DNA of 64,000 bases from Serripes groenlandicus (Eukaryota; Mollusca; Bivalvia; Cardiida; Cardiidae): positions 428,522 to 492,521 of the forward strand of contig JASEVX010000033.1 of NCBI GenBank assembly GCA_031761405.1. Direction: 5' to 3'. Below, piece after piece: positions 61,845-64,000 of this stretch. The first letter of the stretch is position 1; every line of letters begins with the position of its first letter. Both the position numbers and the translations under genes were made by a program. Under the pieces are notes generated by a model, which was not told the DNA's origin, searched no databases, and saw only the letters and a list, made by a program, of their open reading frames with translations.

Positions 61845-62069
61845 TTAACCCTTTCCCTCATACAGACACTTTCTGATACCTATGCAGCAGACAGCTTTTT
61901 GAAAACAAAGTGACAAAAAGAAATTGCTCAAAACAAGCAATTTCTCCTTTTGCCACAATTTTTCCCACTTTTAGTCATAGGTTATCCGTTCAATAATAGA
62001 AATTTTCTATTTTTTGACAAAATATGCATAAAGTCGCCAGCTGCAGTGTTGTATGAGGGAAAGGGTTAA
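61845..62069 (+). mobile_element. TTAA-MITE (+), complete, CTCATA
   Basis: Loop GCTCAAAACAAGC; shares its right TTAA with the next copy. Confidence 0.88.
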
Positions 62070-62240
62070 CCCTTTCCAACATGCAGATAAATTTTGACGC
62101 AACTGTTACTGAAGCAGACGAACTTTGAATAAAAAAAAAATGGGGCAAACGATGTAATATCTCCTTTTCACCACAATGTTTTTTAACTCAACTCATTACT
62201 TATATTTTCATTTATAGAGATTTATGTGGGAAAGGGTTAA
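62066..62240 (+). mobile_element. TTAA-MITE (+), hairpin and right arm reduced
   Basis: TTAACCCTTTCCAACATGC to ATTTATGTGGGAAAGGGTTAA. Confidence 0.7.
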
Positions 62241-62330
62241 GTGTAAAAAGCACAACAATTCTTTTTATGTTGTAGCAGGTGGAATAAAACTGCATTGCAA
62301 ACATATGTAAGGAGAAAATAATGCTGAACT

Positions 62331-62460
62331 CAAACCCTGTAAAAACTTTACAATTTGGAGAGGAGAGGTATTACTTATTGTGAGTAATTTTTTCCTTTTC
62401 TCAGTGTTTTCAAGAACATCCAGTTGCAGAGGTTTCAAAAGCCTCAGGAAAAGGATCGAA
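62331..62460 (-). mobile_element. TTAA-MITE (-), relic
   Basis: CAAACCCTGTAAAAAC, TTGTGAGTAATTTTTTCC, GTTGCAGAGGTTTCAAAAGC. Confidence 0.35.
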
Positions 62461-62631
62461 GTCCAGCTGCTCTGGGTATTTACATCTAATAGCTCACCTG
62501 GTAAACAAATCATCAAATGCAGTAGTTGCTATGGTGATAGTATTTCCCATTTTTTTTATTTTCATAAAGTTTGGACATAGATATAGACTTTGAGATGAAA
62601 CAGAAGGGGGGAACATAAGCTCTTGAGTTAA

Positions 62632-62780
62632 ATCAACCCTTTCTGACATCAATAAGTCTGCAGTAGGCAAATTTGAAACATCTGTGAAAATTATGAAACA
62701 TTTATAAAATCATAAGTTTTTGAATTGCCTAGTGATGAAAACATATTGTGGCAAAAGAAGAAATTGCTTCAACTGCTGCA
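62632..62780 (-). mobile_element. TTAA-MITE (-), left part
   Basis: AATCAACCCTTTCTGACATC, AAGTCTGCAGTAGGCAAATT, GAAAACATATTGTGGCAAAA. Confidence 0.5.
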
Positions 62781-62857
62781 GCTGTGTGTATACCCTTCAA
62801 AAGAGGAAAATTGGTTTCTTTGTGACACTGCCCTACGTCATATGAATAACGAAGACA

Positions 62858-63021
62858 AAAATCTTTCCCACTTGCAGACGCATTTTGACAGCTTTTGAAA
62901 ACATTGTGGTAAAAGGAGAAATTGCTCATCATGAATGCTACTATCATTTGTAGAGATTTTCATATTTTTGCCTAGACATTTTCAGTCATCTGCCGCAGAT
63001 TTGTTGTATGTGGAAAAAGGT
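62858..63021 (+). mobile_element. TTAA-MITE (+), right hairpin arm lost
   Basis: ATCTTTCCCACTTGCAGACG to GTATGTGGAAAAAGGTA. Confidence 0.62.
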
Positions 63022-63052
63022 ACATAAAATCTTGGGCTTTTTTCTACCCTCT

Positions 63053-63190
63053 CCCTTTCCAACATACAGCAAATATTATGTGAATATATTAAATAAAGTT
63101 GAAAACTGTAGCAAAATGAGAAATTGCTTATTATGGCCTTTTTTACCTTTTGCTACAATTCTGTCCAAAGTCGTCTGCTGCATTTGTGGC
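63053..63190 (-). mobile_element. TTAA-MITE (-), fragment
   Basis: CCCTTTCCAACATACAGCAA to TCCAAAGTCGTCTGCTGCAT. Confidence 0.5.
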
Positions 63191-63195
63191 TTCAT

Positions 63196-63411
63196 TTAAC
63201 CCTTTCCCTCATATAGACGCTTTCTGACGCCTCTGCAGCAGACAGCTTTTTGAAAACACAGTGACAAAAGAAGAAATTGCTCAAAACGAGCAATTTCTCC
63301 TTTTGCCACAATGTTTTCAACTTTTCATCATAGGTTATCCATTCAATTATAGAGATTTTCTACGTTTTGATAAAATATGTTTAAAGTCGTCTGCTGCAGA
63401 AAAAGGGTTAA
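63196..63411 (+). mobile_element. TTAA-MITE (+), CTCATA, right repeat shortened
   Basis: Paired GCTCAAAACGAGC. The right end jumps from CTGCTGCAGA to AAAAGGGTTAA, losing TATGAGG. Confidence 0.87.
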
Positions 63412-63628
63412 CACATGGTTTTAAACAGTGTCGAAAACAAATCAAGGGATAATATCCACTGCCAAACAATTTATCTCTCCCAGAGTTCTTTCCCTTATAT
63501 ACTTTTCATCATATGCACTTCAGCTTTAAAAAATCATTTCACAAACAAAAGTTCCATCTTTCCACTGTATCCAAATTTTACCCCAATAACAAACTTGTTA
63601 TTCTATTATCAAACATTTAACAGACATG

Positions 63629-63760
63629 TTAATCCCTTTCCCACATCCAAACACTTTCTGATGCCTCTGCAGCAGATGACTATTGAAAACCATGACAAAA
63701 GGAGAAACAACTGATGTGATATTGATCAATATGAGGACTTTTTTCCTTTTACCACAATGT
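63629..63760 (+). mobile_element. TTAA-MITE (+), right end lost
   Basis: TTAATCCCTTTCCCACATCC through TTACCACAATGTTTTCAATA. Confidence 0.65.
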
Positions 63761-63900
63761 TTTCAATAACAATGGCGATTCAGCAAATGTTCAAGACAAG
63801 AAAGACACATTTATCCTTTACAGCTCACCAAAGGTGATTTTTTTTTCCCCCCCCTTTCAGCATAGACTAGAATCTAAATTTCAATATGCTTTCATTAATT

Positions 63901-64000
63901 GTGAAACAAATTTGTAATCTTACAACTTAAAGTAATCACTCTAGAGTTTTGCTTCCTGAATACATTACCAGTATCTGCTCCAAGTTTGGTGTTGATAATA
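63901..64000 (-). mobile_element. SINE family D, cut by window edge
   Basis: GAAACAAATTTGTAATCTTA, TTTTGCTTCCTGAATACATT, ACCAGTATCTGCTCC. Confidence 0.5.

Overview
The window looks like non-coding DNA from an AT-rich, repeat-saturated animal genome, most probably a bivalve mollusc. That assignment is an inference from three things: tRNA-headed SINEs, tandem-core interspersed elements ending in GCTAAAAA (a layout I recall from bivalve genomes), and a DIRS-type retrotransposon. I found no convincing host protein-coding gene and no conventional RNA gene. The only long open frames belong to the DIRS element.

The dominant component is one family of short palindromic elements, called here the TTAA-MITE. 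It is about 230 bp, with TTAA at each end and terminal inverted repeats CCCTTTCCCTCATA or CCCTTTCCCACATA, which fits a non-autonomous piggyBac-type element. Some ninety copies or fragments fill roughly a quarter of the window, from base 1 to about 63.8 kb, in both orientations. Each carries a long central hairpin. Two subfamilies are visible: young CTCATA copies and older, more diverged CACATA copies.

The MITEs serve as landing sites for nearly everything else. Nested in or next to them are elements with rolling-circle (Helentron/HINE-like) architecture at 0.22, 13.7, 28.9, 40.6, 42.8, 52.5 and 60.1 kb, plus one at 38.8 kb outside a MITE. A 247-bp TA-flanked palindromic element sits at 12.9 kb, and a 1.85-kb transposon with a ~40-bp inverted repeat and internal iterons at 43.8-45.7 kb. 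At least four SINE families share a central domain, several with clear target-site duplications, and a 450-bp hAT-type MITE at 10.5 kb sits inside one of these SINEs.

From 31,457 to 38,213 lies an apparently intact DIRS-type tyrosine-recombinase retrotransposon on the minus strand. It has gag (37,569-34,921), reverse transcriptase/RNase H (35,003-32,853) and tyrosine recombinase (open frame 34,845-31,960). It carries 147-bp inverted terminal repeats that I read as identical and an internal complementary region at 31,714-31,774 containing the complements of both outer ends. Gag would package the RNA, RT/RNase H would copy it, the complementary region would template a circular intermediate, and the recombinase would insert the circle. 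All frames are open, which suggests recent insertion.
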